Shown: positions 1 to 8,174 of the stretch, in pieces | Position numbering within the stretch: position 1 is the first letter of the stretch | How the letters are laid out: the number at the start of each line of letters is the position of its first letter | Assembly (NCBI GenBank): GCA_021825585.1 | Contig: JAKAGT010000004.1 | Coordinates: 1 to 64,000, forward strand | DNA: 64,000 nucleotides | Direction of reading: 5' to 3' | Source of the DNA: Bacteroidota bacterium | Lineage (GTDB): Bacteria; Bacteroidota; Ignavibacteria; Kryptoniales; JAKASW01 | Position numbers and translations under genes: made by a program | Notes under the pieces: model-generated | What the model was told of the DNA's origin: nothing | What the model saw: only the letters and a program-made list of their open reading frames with translations | Databases searched by the model: none

Positions 1-50
1 GGCGGCATCAGCAGCAACTGATCCATGTTGTATTCTCTGAACTTTCTCAT
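1..50 (-). CDS. Partial transposase, N-terminus only (IS1182-like)
   Basis: An ATG at 50 on the minus strand opens a frame that runs off the window edge. It encodes MRKFREYNMDQLLLMPP, which resembles the start of IS1182-type DDE transposases (a short basic lead, then Y-N-x-x-Q-L-x-L-x-P-P). A purine-rich ribosome binding site (GGTGAAGGAGAGAG) lies just upstream. Only 17 residues are visible, so the family call rests on that short motif and on recollection of the family. Whether the element is intact cannot be seen. Confidence 0.5.
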   Translation of the reverse strand, partial: MRKFREYNMDQLLLMP

Positions 51-280
51 CTCACTCTCTCTCCTTCACCTATCTTCCTGCAATATTTATGCCGCCCATC
101 CCTCGGTTCCCCGACAGACTCCTAGAAGCACAAGCTCATTCAGAGAATCTTCCACCCCTGTGTGCCTGGAATCATCGTTTCTGAACGAAACCTCTGCGAC
201 GAGTGCCCGATCAAGTTCATCTTTAGTCGAAATCAAGTGTTTTTGTCACACCTCTCTTCTTAACATAAACACATAATAAT
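51..280. other. Intergenic region beside the transposase
   Basis: No recognisable gene. The minus strand has an open stretch of about 50 codons that ends in TAA near 93 and has no convincing start or ribosome binding site. It could be the flank or terminal region of the insertion element that begins at 50. No terminal inverted repeat could be confirmed, because the other end lies outside the window. Confidence 0.4.
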
Positions 281-2389
281 TTAAGCTGTCCGGTCGAAAG
301 TTTTCATCCTGGAAACGAATATTTCCAAAACGAGAAAGAAGAGGGCCGCCCCGGCAAAAAATGACGACAGGTCCTCTCCTCTTCTGAGTTTGTCGAGATT
401 CGAGACCGCATTTTTGTCCGCATTCAAAACAAAAACATCCTTTTCTCTGAATCCCAACTTCCTCATGTAAGCAGCTATCTCCGACTTTGTGGCCTGCGAA
501 AGATCAGACTCGCGGGGATCGACGTTGACGGAAATTTCGCATAACGTATCGCCGTTCGCAAGAGTGTAGGTGCCTAACCGATCGAGGCCGGTAATGACGA
601 ATTCCGCACCGGCACCGACGTATTGCGGCACAATTTCGGTTTTCGTGCGGTCAGGGGAGATCAGAATCGCCGACTTTATCCCGCCTAGAGAATAGCGGTA
701 GTCGACAGGCTCACCGGCATAGACCTGGATAGGTTTGTGCCTCACGGCCGCCGAGTAGAACATCGCTCGCTGTATGACTACCGGGAAAAACGGAGATTCG
801 GAAAAATTCGACGAACCCGTATCGGCAGGAGAAGCGACAACGAGGGTGAAACCACTCCCCACCTCACCGCCCATGAGAAATGGGCCCGACGACGTACTCA
901 TCAGGACATGAGCGAACGGGCTCGGCTCGATCTGCGCGCATTCGAAGACTTTCGTGACAAGCTGATTCTTTATCTGGTCCGCGCTCTGCTTGGTCGAGAA
1001 AATCCCGTGAAAGAAATTGTCACCTGCGTCGATCCTGTCGATGCTCAGGAAACTCCCTCCGACAGTTGTGAAGTATTTGGAGACCCTGCCGAGGTTCATT
1101 GCGGAAGTGATCTCACCAAACGCAGCAGACTGGCCGGCTACGGGGGCAAACAGCAGGGCCCCTCCACCGTCCCGGACAAATTGAACCAACTTCTGCCTGA
1201 AATTCTGACCGTCGAGATAAGACTCTACGATAACCACATCGGCTCCCGACAGATTAGTGTAGACGAACTGGCCGGGAGTTACCACCTTCGTATCGATTAC
1301 GGTTGAAGTGTCCATTGTGGCGTGCGCAGCGCTGAGCACGAAATCGGATGCGGAATCCGAAGTGACAAGCACGACCTTCAGCCTCTGAATCGCATAGAAG
1401 GAGAAGTAGTACCGATTATCGCTCTGGATGGAGTTGTCGTCAATTTGAATCACGCCCGTGTGATAGCCGCTGGATAAAACACTGAATGCCAGGTCCACGG
1501 TTCTGGAAGAGCCTGGAGGCATGTCGGCAACCGACTGTGCAACTTTGCGGTCGTCAAGGTAGAGGCTTACAACGACGCCGCTCTTTCCGGCCCCGCCGTT
1601 GTTAGTCAGCGTTGCCTGTACGTCGGAGGGCGTATTGATCTCGACGACGGGGTTCATAAGCTTGACGTTCGAAACGGACAAATTGTCGTTTGGAGATGCC
1701 GGCGTGCCGAGAAAGAAGATCATGGTCCCCGGAGGAATGTTCCGCGGCCCTGCCGCACCGCGACCCGAGTTTCCCGACGGCAAGGTAAACTCGTCCTTCT
1801 GCAAGTCCCCAATCACGTAAATCTCTTTGTTGAGATAATTCGACGATCCAAGTTTGCCGACCGCCGCATCTATCGCGGATAAATAACTGCCGCTGACGTC
1901 GGACCGTTCTGCTCTCGTCACATTCGTGGAAAGAGAACGTGGGTCGATGGTGGAAAGTATGCGCGAGGGGTCGGCCGCCCGGGACGTAAAGACAAGGCTG
2001 ACATCGTCGCCCGCACGAAAAGTGTTTATCAGCTGCGAGGCAACGGACTTGATCTGCGAGAAGATCTCGCCGTACTCATTTCTCGCGGAGGTGGAAGGAG
2101 AATTGTCGATTATCACAACGGAAGAGCTCTTGGAGTCGCCCGAGGCGGTGCCATTGAGCGCCGGGCGTGCAAAGGCTACGACGAGGGATGCGATTGCCAG
2201 CGTTCGGAGGAGCAGGAGGAGATAGTCCCTCAACTTCACGCGTTTGGCTGAAGCGTGCTGAATTTCCTTGAGAAACCGTATGGAGGAGAAGTCGACCTGC
2301 CGCAGCTTCTTGAGCTGCAGAAGATGGATCAGAATCGGGACGACTGCCGCGACGAGACCGAAAAGGACAAATCCATTAAGAAAGGTCAT
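281..2389 (-). CDS. BatA-domain / VWA-like membrane protein
   Basis: A 702-residue protein. Residues 1-77 match the BatA N-terminal double-membrane-helix domain: one helix at about 6-24, basic loop, second helix at about 55-75. A von Willebrand A-like domain follows with an incomplete MIDAS, DNSPS at 95-99. The rest is a long extracytoplasmic beta-rich part, and a last hydrophobic helix precedes the C-terminus (near LSSFFAGAALFFLVLEIF). Such proteins often sit with MoxR/BatB systems of the Bacteroidota; none is seen here. It is the last gene of a minus-strand operon and its ATG overlaps the upstream adenosyltransferase stop by 4 bp (ATGA), which suggests translational coupling. The specific role is unknown. 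Confidence 0.85.
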   Translation of the reverse strand: MTFLNGFVLFGLVAAVVPILIHLLQLKKLRQVDFSSIRFLKEIQHASAKRVKLRDYLLLLLRTLAIASLVVAFARPALNGTASGDSKSSSVVIIDNSPSTSARNEYGEIFSQIKSVASQLINTFRAGDDVSLVFTSRAADPSRILSTIDPRSLSTNVTRAERSDVSGSYLSAIDAAVGKLGSSNYLNKEIYVIGDLQKDEFTLPSGNSGRGAAGPRNIPPGTMIFFLGTPASPNDNLSVSNVKLMNPVVEINTPSDVQATLTNNGGAGKSGVVVSLYLDDRKVAQSVADMPPGSSRTVDLAFSVLSSGYHTGVIQIDDNSIQSDNRYYFSFYAIQRLKVVLVTSDSASDFVLSAAHATMDTSTVIDTKVVTPGQFVYTNLSGADVVIVESYLDGQNFRQKLVQFVRDGGGALLFAPVAGQSAAFGEITSAMNLGRVSKYFTTVGGSFLSIDRIDAGDNFFHGIFSTKQSADQIKNQLVTKVFECAQIEPSPFAHVLMSTSSGPFLMGGEVGSGFTLVVASPADTGSSNFSESPFFPVVIQRAMFYSAAVRHKPIQVYAGEPVDYRYSLGGIKSAILISPDRTKTEIVPQYVGAGAEFVITGLDRLGTYTLANGDTLCEISVNVDPRESDLSQATKSEIAAYMRKLGFREKDVFVLNADKNAVSNLDKLRRGEDLSSFFAGAALFFLVLEIFVSRMKTFDRTA

Positions 2390-2979
2390 GCCGATCGTTC
2401 TGAATCACCGCGTGGGTTCCAGAGGATTTCCCTGTCGCCGGAAATTTTGTTGGCAAACCTGGCAAGGGTGAACAGCAAATCTGAAAGACGATTGAGGTAG
2501 ATGACAGTCTCCCGCGAAGTCTCGCCTTGTTTCTTCAATGCAACCACGCGTCTTTCGGCCCGGCGGCAAACAGTTCTGGCCTCATGCAGGAGCGCTGCCT
2601 CCTTCGACCCGCCCGGCAGCACAAATGACTTCAGTTCAGCGAGCTGCGTGTCCACTTCATCTATAGAGCGTTCCAAATAAGCATAATCCTCGGGAGAAAT
2701 TCTCGTCAGGGCAGTGCTTTTTACATCGGCCGGCGAAGCCAGGTCGGCTCCGAGGACAAAGAGCTGCTGCTGGACTTTCAGCAGAATATTGTCGATAAGT
2801 TTGTATTCATCGCTCCCCTGCCGTTCGGGCTCTGCCAGGAACGAACGGACCACTCCGATCACCGAGTTCAGCTCATCGACGGTCCCGTAGGCTTCGATCA
2901 CCAGTTCATCTTTAGAAGTCCGCCTGCCGCCGAACAGGCTCGTCTCCCCCTTGTCGCCGGTCTTCGTATATATTTTCAA
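2386..2979 (-). CDS. PduO-type ATP:cob(I)alamin adenosyltransferase
   Basis: The 197-residue protein begins with the diagnostic MKIYTKTGDKGETSLFGGRR and carries YGTVDELNS and the C-terminal helix with CRRAERRVV and YLNRLSDLLF. This is the trimeric five-helix family that transfers adenosyl from ATP to cob(I)alamin to make coenzyme B12. The start is a TTG at 2979 overlapping the TGA of the upstream gene (TTGA), with GAGAGG as ribosome binding site. A B12-dependent mutase subunit lies at 22.8 kb and would be a client. Length and motifs are typical. Confidence 0.95.
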   Translation of the reverse strand: MKIYTKTGDKGETSLFGGRRTSKDELVIEAYGTVDELNSVIGVVRSFLAEPERQGSDEYKLIDNILLKVQQQLFVLGADLASPADVKSTALTRISPEDYAYLERSIDEVDTQLAELKSFVLPGGSKEAALLHEARTVCRRAERRVVALKKQGETSRETVIYLNRLSDLLFTLARFANKISGDREILWNPRGDSERSA

Positions 2980-3848
2980 GAAGAAATAAACCTCTCAAGC
3001 TCAATTGAAAGCTCCATCAGCACATTCGCTTTCGGCTGCTCATCTGCCGCGGAAAATGCGCGTGCCAGGTTGCGGCAGGTCCGCGCCAGGATTTCAAGGT
3101 CGGAAGAGTCCTTGAGAAAACGGGGTTCGAAAGAGAAGCCCATCCCGCTGATAAATTCCTCCGCATCTTTGCGCGACATGATCCTGCCTCTGTTGAAAAC
3201 ATCGACATAAATCTCTTTCCCTTCAAGGATGAACTTGACAAGGAAATGAGCCGGCGCTCCGACGCCGAAGACAGGCAGGTTAATCCTTCTTCCCACCAGG
3301 AGGTAGATCACCCCGAGCGATATAGGAATTCCGCGGCGAGTTTCGAGAACCCGGTGGATGACGCTGTTGTCCGGGTTATAGTAATCCTTCGAATTGCCCG
3401 CAAACCCGAGCTCATTCAGGAAAAAATCGTTCACATGCTGGACGACATCGTACGGATCTTCCAGATTCGAGATACGCTTGCGCAATTCATTGGCAAGCTC
3501 GTTAAGTACGGACTCAACGCGCGCGAAATCGATGTCGTGGTAGAGCGGCTTGGCAAGCATGAACAGTCCCCGTTCAAGCAAGAAATCGCGGCGAGACACG
3601 TAATCCAGAAGTACATCGTATTCCTTCTGGAGCTTGTCGACACAGATCTTCGTGATCAGGTTTTCGATCCGGCTCTTGACTGCGGACTCGGCGTTCCCCT
3701 TCTCGTTTTCGAGAAGCTGCACGACTTCGTCCCCGCCGTCGCGCAATTCGCGCTCTACGGCGGCTGCCACCTGGGGATCATCGTCATCGATGAGCCTCAT
3801 CAGTGCTCTGAACTTCTTCGCGGTCAGTGTCTCACTATTCATGGTCAT
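2976..3848 (-). CDS. SirB1/transglutaminase-like family protein
   Basis: A 290-residue protein. The central part holds the SirB1-type signature (ETRRGIPISLGVIYLLVGRR followed by GVGAPAHFLVKF), a transglutaminase-like fold domain without assured enzymatic activity. The N-terminal third is helical and charged, with a HEAT-like look (DDDDPQVAAAVERELRDGG). Its ATG overlaps the end of the LOG-family gene by 14 bp, and its stop overlaps the TTG of the adenosyltransferase, so it is in the same operon. The function is not established for the family. Confidence 0.85.
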   Translation of the reverse strand: MTMNSETLTAKKFRALMRLIDDDDPQVAAAVERELRDGGDEVVQLLENEKGNAESAVKSRIENLITKICVDKLQKEYDVLLDYVSRRDFLLERGLFMLAKPLYHDIDFARVESVLNELANELRKRISNLEDPYDVVQHVNDFFLNELGFAGNSKDYYNPDNSVIHRVLETRRGIPISLGVIYLLVGRRINLPVFGVGAPAHFLVKFILEGKEIYVDVFNRGRIMSRKDAEEFISGMGFSFEPRFLKDSSDLEILARTCRNLARAFSAADEQPKANVLMELSIELERFISS

Positions 3849-4713
3849 TGTAGTAATTCTTTCTTAGTTCTCGGGTAAGTATCTTGAAAGCCGTCTCCGG
3901 ATCATCGGCGAAGGAGAACAGCTTCATGTCGTCGCGACTGATAGCTCCTGCTTCTATCAGGTAATCAAAATCCAGAACTCTCTTCCAATACTCCGAGCCG
4001 TAGATAACCACGGTCATCCTCTTTTTTATCTTGCCCGTTTGCAGGAGGGTCAAGACCTCCATCAACTCGTCGAGTGTTCCGAATCCTCCCGGAAAAACGA
4101 CAAGCGCCTTGGCAAGATATACGAACCAGAATTTTCTCATGAAGAAATAGTGAAATTCAAAATTCAGATCGGGAGTTATGAATGGATTTGGGTACTGCTC
4201 ATGCGGCAGACTGATATTCAGGCCGATAGAGAGACCGTTGGCTCCTATGGCCCCCTTGTTCGCAGCCTGCATGATACCCGGTCCACCTCCCGAGCAGACG
4301 ACGAACCTCTGTCCCTGGTGGTCGCTTATTTCCTTTGCCCACCTCGTCAGCATTTCGCTCAGTTTTACCGCGTCTTCGTAATAATGGGCCATCTTCAGCT
4401 GAGCCCTGGCACTTCTCAGATCGCCCTCAAGTTTCTTCATCCGACGCGGATCATTCCGTTTCTTCGACAGACTCAGAACGGCCTGCTCGGCTTTCCTGAG
4501 GCGGCCCTCCGCTTCTTTAAGCGTAGAATTCCGTGCAGACCCGAAGAACACGACAGTGTCCTTTATTCTCTTTCGCCTGAATCTCGAAAGAGGTTCAAGA
4601 TATTCCGAGAGCATGCGAATCATCCGCGCGTCCGGGCTGTTCAGGAATGGGATGTTTTTGTAAGCCTTTTCAGGGATTTCAGGATGGGAAGCGGTAGCTT
4701 TTTTAGTCGACAT
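3835..4713 (-). CDS. LOG family protein (TIGR00730 type)
   Basis: A 292-residue protein with the LOG signature: CSGGGPGIMQAANKGA and the phosphoribohydrolase motif PGGFGTLDELMEVLTLLQTG. Family members hydrolyse nucleoside 5'-monophosphates, releasing the base and ribose phosphate, and include cytokinin-activating enzymes. This protein has an N-terminal extension of about 80 residues with a charged helical segment (KEAEGRLRKAEQAVLSLSKK) before the Rossmann core, seen in the longer bacterial subfamily. A good GGAGG ribosome binding site precedes the ATG. It is the first gene of the operon ending in the BatA protein. Confidence 0.9.
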   Translation of the reverse strand: MSTKKATASHPEIPEKAYKNIPFLNSPDARMIRMLSEYLEPLSRFRRKRIKDTVVFFGSARNSTLKEAEGRLRKAEQAVLSLSKKRNDPRRMKKLEGDLRSARAQLKMAHYYEDAVKLSEMLTRWAKEISDHQGQRFVVCSGGGPGIMQAANKGAIGANGLSIGLNISLPHEQYPNPFITPDLNFEFHYFFMRKFWFVYLAKALVVFPGGFGTLDELMEVLTLLQTGKIKKRMTVVIYGSEYWKRVLDFDYLIEAGAISRDDMKLFSFADDPETAFKILTRELRKNYYNDHE

Positions 4714-4764
4714 TTACCTCCAGTTGATGTATCGGTATATTCTCAGGCATAGCTGCAAATCGAA

Positions 4765-5496
4765 TCACAGGACGGATCTCCCCCCGTCGATTACCAGTAT
4801 CTGGCCGGTAACATAATCCGCATGCGCGAGATAAAGGACAGCCGAAGTTATGTCATCGGCTTTTCCGTATTTCTTGAGGGGCACTTTCGTCTCCTCGATA
4901 TGTTTTATCCCGGCTGTCTCCTCACCCGGTATGATGATGGTGCCGGGTGCGATCGCGTTGACCGTTATCTTGGGAGCAAGAGCCTTCGACAGAGCCCTGG
5001 TAAGCATAACGACGCCGGCTTTTGCCACGTTGTAGGCAATGTGCTCCGGCCACACCTGTAAACCACCAAGCGAGGCGAAGTTTATGATCTTTCCTCCCCG
5101 GTTTCCCATCGCCCTGGCAGCCGCCCTTGCACAATAGAACTGCCCGGTAAGATTGGTCGACAACACATAATTCCACAGGTCGTCGGAGATTTCGGCAAAC
5201 TTCTTCGCCGGGGGAAATATGGCTGCGTTGTTCACGAGGAGGTCGATCCGTCCGAAATAATCGACCGCCCGGCTGAACATCCTGTCGACCTGTTTGGAAT
5301 TTCTGATATCCGCCTTCACCGAAATCACGTCCGCTCCCAGACTCTTAATTTCCTCAACCGTTCTGCCTGCCTCCTCTGCCGAGTGGGCATAATTCACAAC
5401 GATGTCCCACCCGTCCTTGGCAAGTCCGATGGCGGACTGCCGCCCCAATCTTCTTCCGCTACCCGTTACAAGCGCAACATTTCTTTTGCCGGTCAT
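4765..5496 (-). CDS. SDR family oxidoreductase (FabG/pteridine reductase-like)
   Basis: A classical short-chain dehydrogenase: cofactor motif TGSGRRLGR, NNAA, the catalytic YNVAK, and a C-terminal VTGQILVIDGG. TGSGRRLGR with arginines after the glycines resembles pteridine reductases and suggests NADPH preference. I place the start at the ATG at 5496 (MTGKRNVALV), because GGAGAG lies 8 nt upstream. A longer frame to 5541 would need a weaker start and overlap the preceding gene. The substrate cannot be told from sequence. Confidence 0.88.
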   Translation of the reverse strand: MTGKRNVALVTGSGRRLGRQSAIGLAKDGWDIVVNYAHSAEEAGRTVEEIKSLGADVISVKADIRNSKQVDRMFSRAVDYFGRIDLLVNNAAIFPPAKKFAEISDDLWNYVLSTNLTGQFYCARAAARAMGNRGGKIINFASLGGLQVWPEHIAYNVAKAGVVMLTRALSKALAPKITVNAIAPGTIIIPGEETAGIKHIEETKVPLKKYGKADDITSAVLYLAHADYVTGQILVIDGGRSVL

Positions 5497-5524
5497 TAGA
5501 AGTCTCTCCGGGACTTTCTTCGGT

Positions 5525-6037
5525 TCAGCTGCCATTGCCAATTGGGTATGTCTCAGAGAATGAATCAGAGAACATCACGGCGACGAGCTCCAGGTTACGC
5601 GCGTCCAGATCGTCGAAGCTGCCATACTCGGAACTGTCAAGGTCCAGGACGCCGATCAGTTCGCCGTTCTTGATCAGTGGAAGGACTATTTCGCTCTTAG
5701 AGTCGGGATCACAAAAAATATGGTCGGGAAATTCATATACATTTGGAACGATTACCGTCTTTCTCTGCGCGGCTGCGGTACCGCAAACACCTTTACCCAC
5801 CTTGATCCGGGTGCATGCCACCTTGCCCTGGAAAGGACCCAGGACAAGCTCGCCGTTTTTGAGGAAGTAAAAGCCGACCCAGGATGCGTAATAAAGTGTT
5901 TGCTTGAGTGCGGCAGCCAAATTCGCTGCATTGGCAATTGAATCCGGCTCATCGGCCATGAGCGACTCCAGCTGGGGAAGGAGCTCTTTATAGACAGCCG
6001 CCCTGTCTTCTACCGACGATACCCTAATCTGTTCCAT
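5525..6037 (-). CDS. GAF-domain free methionine-(R)-sulfoxide reductase
   Basis: The 170-residue single GAF domain shows the fRMsr hallmarks: WVGFYFLKNGELVLGPFQG, then cysteines in ACTRI, GKGVCGTA and HIFCD, and the closing GVLDLDSS with a DxxD-type loop. These enzymes reduce free Met-(R)-SO using the paired cysteines. All three expected cysteines are present. It lies just upstream of the SDR gene and is probably co-transcribed with it. About 145 bp without a clear gene separate it from ygfZ. Confidence 0.92.
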   Translation of the reverse strand: MEQIRVSSVEDRAAVYKELLPQLESLMADEPDSIANAANLAAALKQTLYYASWVGFYFLKNGELVLGPFQGKVACTRIKVGKGVCGTAAAQRKTVIVPNVYEFPDHIFCDPDSKSEIVLPLIKNGELIGVLDLDSSEYGSFDDLDARNLELVAVMFSDSFSETYPIGNGS

Positions 6038-6182
6038 AAAATGACACCATAGCTATCATCAATACCTGCATTCAAATCGTTAACACCGGCTTTTCGGCGG
6101 GAAAACATGACTCGCCTGTCGTCATTTAAAGGAGACCCGAGAACAGTCTGCAAGCTCATGAGTTCAGGTACTCTAATCCTCC

Positions 6183-7292
6183 TCATACCAGAAACGGGAG
6201 CGTCGACATTTCAGCTTCAAATTCCTTTGCGCCAACTCTGACGCGATAGCGCGAGCCGGGAGCAACCTGATGCATGGAAATGTATGCGAGTCCAATTTCC
6301 CTACCGATACCGGGTGACTTCACGGAACCCGTCACAACACCGATCTCTGTCTCGGCACCGGATGATGATCTTAGATCGAACACTTTCGAACCGTGAGGCA
6401 TCTTCGAGTCGGCCACAAGTCCGACAAGGCGTTTCCTTACCTTGTCGTAGTTCTGCAATCTCGCAATCACTTCCTGGCCTATGTAGCATCCCTTTCGATC
6501 ACTTATCGCATCCATGATACTTACTTCAAGCGGATTGACATCTTCGTTCAATTCATGAGGGTAAAACGGCGTGCCATTTTCGATGCGCAGGACTTCGAAA
6601 GTCTCGAGCCCGGCAGGTGACCCGCCCAGTTTCCTGGCTTCCTCCGTCAGAGTGTTCCAGATTGTCTCCGTATCTTCAGGATTTACAATTACGATGTATC
6701 CGTCACCGACAGCCATATTTGTCTTCGCCAGCAGGATTTCCTTCGAGCCGAGAAAAGTACGTATAAAGTTGTGCCGAGGCATCTTGTCTATGTCCAGAAG
6801 GGTCCGGTGACTCGAATGTGCGACCTGCTTCAGGAAATCCGCTGCCGACGTTCCTGCCACAAGAAACGTCGGGAAGTTGTGTGTCACATCCTCCACCTTA
6901 ACATCTTCGGAAATGATAAACTTCTCTATCCATTTCTTCACATTTTCGGAATTACCCGGACTAGTCTGCAATAGAAGACTTCCCTGTTGTGCGTAAACAG
7001 TGCAGAGATCAACAACACGTCCCTTCTCGGTTGTAAGGAAGGTTTGCTTTCCCATCCCCGGACGCATGCCGTTCAGATCATTGGTGGAAATCCTGTTAAG
7101 AAGGTCAAGAGCATCCTTGCCGGTCAGCCTAAGCTTCCCCAAATGCGATACATCGAAAAAGGCCACGTAACGCCGCGCGGCAGAGTATTCCTCTTCAAGG
7201 GTTGTGTATGTTTCCGGCACCGAGCTACCATCGACTTGCACCATTTTTGCACCCAACGTCTTGTGAAGATCTATCAAAGTGCTTTCCGACAT
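6183..7292 (-). CDS. ygfZ: YgfZ/GcvT-like folate-binding protein
   Basis: A 369-residue aminomethyltransferase-fold protein. The signature KGCYIGQEV at 267-275, with the conserved cysteine, separates YgfZ from the glycine-cleavage T protein. YgfZ uses tetrahydrofolate and supports assembly or repair of certain Fe-S enzymes, including MiaB. The N-terminal GcvT fold (FFDVSHLGKLRLTGKDA) and a C-terminal beta-barrel (GREIGLAYIS) are both complete. No gcvH or gcvP is near, which fits YgfZ rather than GcvT. An intergenic region of about 146 bp separates it from the divergent membrane-protein gene. Confidence 0.92.
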   Translation of the reverse strand: MSESTLIDLHKTLGAKMVQVDGSSVPETYTTLEEEYSAARRYVAFFDVSHLGKLRLTGKDALDLLNRISTNDLNGMRPGMGKQTFLTTEKGRVVDLCTVYAQQGSLLLQTSPGNSENVKKWIEKFIISEDVKVEDVTHNFPTFLVAGTSAADFLKQVAHSSHRTLLDIDKMPRHNFIRTFLGSKEILLAKTNMAVGDGYIVIVNPEDTETIWNTLTEEARKLGGSPAGLETFEVLRIENGTPFYPHELNEDVNPLEVSIMDAISDRKGCYIGQEVIARLQNYDKVRKRLVGLVADSKMPHGSKVFDLRSSSGAETEIGVVTGSVKSPGIGREIGLAYISMHQVAPGSRYRVRVGAKEFEAEMSTLPFLV

Positions 7293-7387
7293 CTCTAACT
7301 CCTCTAAATACGGATAAATATATACTTGCCTTAATTCCCAATCAATGAAATAGAGGTTGACGGCGAGGCTGAGAGAGAAAAATGATG

Positions 7388-7417
7388 TTGAATTAATTCC
7401 CGGATCGGGTTTATATT
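7388..7417 (+). promoter_or_regulatory. Putative sigma70-like promoter of the DUF3098-like gene
   Basis: TTGAAT at 7388-7393 and TATATT at 7412-7417 are separated by 18 bp, 22 bp before the start codon. A ribosome binding site AAAGGA lies between. Assigned by pattern only. Confidence 0.45.
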
Positions 7418-7438
7418 ATACGAAAGGAAAACACTAAC

Positions 7439-7714
7439 ATGGCAAGAACGGTAAGGTCAAAGAGAGCAGAAAAGCAGAGAAAGTCGAAGATCTCTCAGGA
7501 AATGCCTTTGAAGCCGATCAACTACAAGATAATTATCGGCGGTGCACTGTTGATCATTGCGACATACGTCCTGCTTGCCACCAACAACTCGGTATACGGT
7601 TTCATACCGCTCGACCTCGTTCCGATACTTCTTTTCATCGGATACATTATCATCGTCCCGATCGGGATAATGTACAGAGGAAAGAAGAAACAGCCCCAGG
7701 CTGCCCCCAAATAA
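7439..7714 (+). CDS. Small two-helix membrane protein, DUF3098-like
   Basis: A 91-residue protein: a basic N-terminal tail (RTVRSKRAEKQRKSK), MPLKPINYKII leading into helix one (about 32-47), a polar NNSVYGF loop, helix two (about 59-78) and a basic tail. The pattern 'PL+xINY' before the first helix resembles the DUF3098 family common in Bacteroidota. No function is known. It is a lone plus-strand gene with its own promoter and an AAAGGA ribosome binding site. Confidence 0.8.
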   Translation: MARTVRSKRAEKQRKSKISQEMPLKPINYKIIIGGALLIIATYVLLATNNSVYGFIPLDLVPILLFIGYIIIVPIGIMYRGKKKQPQAAPK

Positions 7715-7731
7715 AGTTTGCCCCGTTACCC

Positions 7732-7769
7732 TGCGAAGGTGCCGACGACAAGCTTTCGATGCCTTCGCA
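7732..7769. terminator. Hairpin between convergent genes
   Basis: TGCGAAGG (7732-7739) and CCTTCGCA (7762-7769) form an 8-bp stem around a 22-nt loop, between the DUF3098-like gene (plus) and the SIMPL pseudogene (minus). There is no run of T, so an intrinsic terminator is only possible. Confidence 0.3.
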
Positions 7770-7783
7770 AGGCTTCCAAGATC

Positions 7784-8139
7784 CTACTTTAACTCGAAGT
7801 CGCAGTGGACCGTTACGGTTATGTCCTTTTCCTGCGTTGCAGTATTATAAACCCCGTAGCTGCTGATTTCCGTAGAATAGGGCTCGGTAATCTGAAATCA
7901 GCCACCGTCTTAAGGTCACCTTTAAGCAAGTCGTAAGCCATTCCGATCGTCGCCGGTTTAGCCGACCGGCTTATCGCGATGCGCCACTTCACGACGTCCG
8001 ACTGGAATCTCCCGGTCGCGGCTCCCACCACGTAGATCGTCTGATGTGCAGACCGCGCAGAGTAGAAGAAGATGCCGAAGACCGCGGCCGCGATTACCAT
8101 GCTTATTCCGACAATCAAAGATTCCTTAATACGCTTCAT
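7784..8139 (-). pseudogene. SIMPL-domain protein, internal deletion and frameshift
   Basis: From the ATG at 8139 the frame gives a signal anchor (IVGISMVIAAAVFGIFFY), then IYVVGAATGRFQSDVVKWRI, the start of a SIMPL (DUF541) domain. It ends at an out-of-frame stop after 106 residues. A shifted frame from about 7891 down to a TAG at 7784 reads ITEPYSTEISSYGVYN then KDITVTVHCDFELK, a typical SIMPL C-terminus. N- and C-terminal ends are therefore joined with the middle (roughly 110-140 residues) missing. A stop lies just upstream of the second piece in its own frame, so no full protein is possible. The deletion is seen directly; the original length is inferred from the family. Confidence 0.8.
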
Positions 8140-8174
8140 AGCATCAGCCTCAGTATGTTCTCAAGGACGGCCGC

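Noticed and set aside
25-276. Plus-strand ORF of 83 codons at the left edge
   Set aside because: No family, poor start context, and opposite to the transposase start and the BatA operon.
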